A DNA stretch of 12,920 bases from a bacterium. Lineage in GTDB: Bacteria > Patescibacteria > ABY1 > BM507 > VMTK01. The stretch's first letter is position 1; every line of letters begins with the position of its first letter. The notes under the pieces were generated by a model that was not told the origin of the DNA, did no database searches, and worked only from the letters and a program-made list of their open reading frames with translations. The stretch lies in the NCBI GenBank assembly GCA_030641105.1, contig DAOWHZ010000083.1, positions 1-12,920 on the forward strand, given 5' to 3'. The position numbers were made by a program, and so were the translations under genes. Of this stretch, positions 11,963 to 12,920 are shown one piece after another.

Positions 11963-12184
11963 TCAATATTTTTTACGCGCAAATTCATCTCGCACACTTT
12001 CCCACATATCCATTAATCTGTCTTCAATAAATTCTAAATTATCATCATCAGTCAACTTGCCTTTTTCTTGAAAATAATCAATTGTTTCCACAACAAACTG
12101 CTTATAAGCAGCGCGGTCATAGCCGCCCTGCTCCTGCATTTTCTTTTTAACTAATTGTAAGATTTCTTCTGCAACTGGCTCCAT
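11963..12184 (-). CDS. Hypothetical small acidic protein, 73 residues
   Basis: I recognise no named family. The sequence begins MEPVAEEILQLVKKKMQEQGGYDRAAYKQFV and looks fully alpha-helical. It is rich in Glu, Asp and Lys, with a central KLTDDDNLEFIEDRLMDMWESV segment and no membrane part. Its A+T-rich composition (about 32 percent G+C in one counted 60-base sample) matches the surroundings, so it looks native. The ATG at 12182-12184 has no Shine-Dalgarno site and no clear promoter could be assigned. It converges on RNase J, sharing the terminator at 11910-11940, and is divergent from the membrane-protein gene at the window end. The 28-base gap to the terminator supports it as a real gene. 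Confidence 0.72.
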   Translation of the reverse strand: MEPVAEEILQLVKKKMQEQGGYDRAAYKQFVVETIDYFQEKGKLTDDDNLEFIEDRLMDMWESVRDEFARKKY

Positions 12185-12284
12185 ATAATTAAGTAATAAG
12201 GGTAATAGTTAATGGCAAAATAAAACCAGAGAACATTTCTTCTTTAATAAAGCCATTAATATTTATTTTTTAAAAGGGTATCTA

Positions 12285-12376
12285 GGTTATCAGGGAAAGG
12301 ATGTTAGGATATTAGAATATCAGGGAAAATTTAACACCTGTTATCCTGATGCCCCGACACCCTTTCCCTGATAACC
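12285..12376. repeat. 92-bp palindrome with degenerate short tandem words
   Basis: The arms 12285-12300 and 12361-12376 are perfectly complementary over 16 bp (GGTTATCAGGGAAAGG on the left). The left half contains a run of diverged 9-base words: GGTTATCAG, GGATGTTAG, GGATATTAG, GAATATCAG. Most of the 320-base gap between the 73-residue gene and the next gene is taken up by this element and a promoter; the rest is plain AT-rich DNA. Confidence 0.85.
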
Positions 12377-12440
12377 AGATTAAACTGATAAACTAAATGA
12401 TTATTCTTTTATTATAATATAATACAGCGAATTGTCAATC

Positions 12441-12469
12441 TTGACTATCATAGATTATAATGTTATTAT
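12441..12469 (+). promoter_or_regulatory. Extended -10 promoter for the gene at the window end
   Basis: TTGACT (12441-12446), a 17-base spacer and TATTAT (12464-12469), preceded by TGT. The layout matches the secG promoter. The predicted start near 12476 lies about 30 bases before the earliest possible codon of the frame that follows. Confidence 0.6.
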
Positions 12470-12504
12470 ACTATTGTTAGCTGACTAAATTTTAAGCAAA
12501 TTAT

Positions 12505-12920
12505 ATCGCCAGACAAGTTAAAAAAATATCAATAGAAATATTAATATTTTTAGCAAAATTATTAATTTTTTTAAAGAGGTTGATAGCCGCTTTTTTTGTT
12601 AACTTAATTTGGAAACCGTTGCGGGTTATTTTGCGCTTGGTGTTTTATAAAATCGTGGTTAAGATTTATAAATTGTATTTATATGTGCTTAAAAAGTTTG
12701 GCTGGTCTAGCAGAGTTAGAAGCAAATCTTTTACCTGGCTGGTTAATCAAAAGTTAGTACATTTTGTGGTTATAATACTGACAGTGTTAACGGTTGGTTT
12801 TAATTTTACCAGTAAAACACAAGCGGTTTCTTCTGAAGAGTTGGTGGGCAAGACTCTTTTATCAGAATTAGTAACCAGTGAATTTGGCGAATCTGATGAG
12901 TTGATCGAAAAATTTTTTGA
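12505..12920 (+). CDS. N-terminal part of a membrane or exported protein (3' end outside window)
   Basis: The frame is open from an in-frame TAA at 12493-12495 to the window end. It encodes a hydrophobic and basic N-terminus (LIFLAKLLIFLKRLIAAFF), further Tyr/Lys-rich segments, then a second hydrophobic stretch (VHFVVIILTVLTVGF) followed by SKTQAVSSEELVGKTLLSELVTSEFG. I recall this layout from the N-termini of CPR proteins that carry a C-terminal M23 peptidase domain, but that domain would lie outside the window, so the function is a guess. No ATG, GTG or TTG occurs in frame between the stop and the TTG at 12580, which would remove much of the first hydrophobic part. A rare ATC (12505) or ATA start is therefore possible. 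The start given here is provisional. Confidence 0.65.
   Translation, partial: MARQVKKISIEILIFLAKLLIFLKRLIAAFFVNLIWKPLRVILRLVFYKIVVKIYKLYLYVLKKFGWSSRVRSKSFTWLVNQKLVHFVVIILTVLTVGFNFTSKTQAVSSEELVGKTLLSELVTSEFGESDELIEKFF

Noticed and set aside
1..12920. Alternative genetic code with TGA read as Gly, known in some CPR lineages
   Set aside because: TGA ends the solute-binding protein and the 73-residue gene at sensible places, and no gene needs TGA read through.

Overview
The window looks like a chromosomal segment of an uncultivated bacterium with a small, AT-rich genome, most likely a Patescibacteria (Candidate Phyla Radiation) lineage of the Parcubacteria/Falkowbacteria type. This is an inference. 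It rests on the mix of lone housekeeping genes, start codons mostly without Shine-Dalgarno sequences, a membrane-anchored family 5 solute-binding protein with no transporter genes beside it, a GILT-like thiol protein, and dense small palindromic repeats between genes. The standard genetic code fits: TGA is used as a stop and Trp is TGG.

Layout. Positions 1-1673 hold the C-terminal part of gyrA, cut by the window edge. On the minus strand, 1777-2733 is a stand-alone GH130-family glycoside phosphorylase or hydrolase with its own promoter, strong ribosome binding site and terminator. It is divergent from a membrane-anchored thioredoxin-fold protein (3116-4126). Next come a DnaQ-like 3'-5' exonuclease (4252-4962), a four-domain S1 RNA-binding protein (5246-6625), secG (6679-6897) and an oligopeptide-type solute-binding protein (7004-8977). 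A repeat-rich gap follows, then a small unknown minus-strand gene (9324-9620), tRNA-Leu(CAG) (9789-9872) and an RNase J gene (9973-11799). A 73-residue minus-strand hypothetical (11963-12184) converges on RNase J. The window ends in the 5' part of a membrane protein (about 12505 onward) that resembles the N-terminus of CPR secreted proteins.

Genes and roles. gyrA, S1, rnj and the tRNA are core information processing. secG and the two envelope proteins (thioredoxin-fold and solute-binding) belong to secretion and the cell surface. Neighbouring genes do not form an obvious pathway. Most plus-strand genes appear to be single transcription units or pairs.

The least explained content is the set of dispersed palindromic repeats. 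Two elements in opposite orientation, sharing arms of 29 and 25 bases, sit directly before the exonuclease and RNase J start codons but carry different cores. A G/C-rich palindrome forms the core of one of them and is also present in frame inside the RNase J coding region. A third element occurs both in the S1 reading frame and just upstream of the tRNA, with compensatory changes in its stem. There is also a possible structured leader RNA before the S1 gene. I found no CRISPR array, transposase, phage genes or recognisable defence system.
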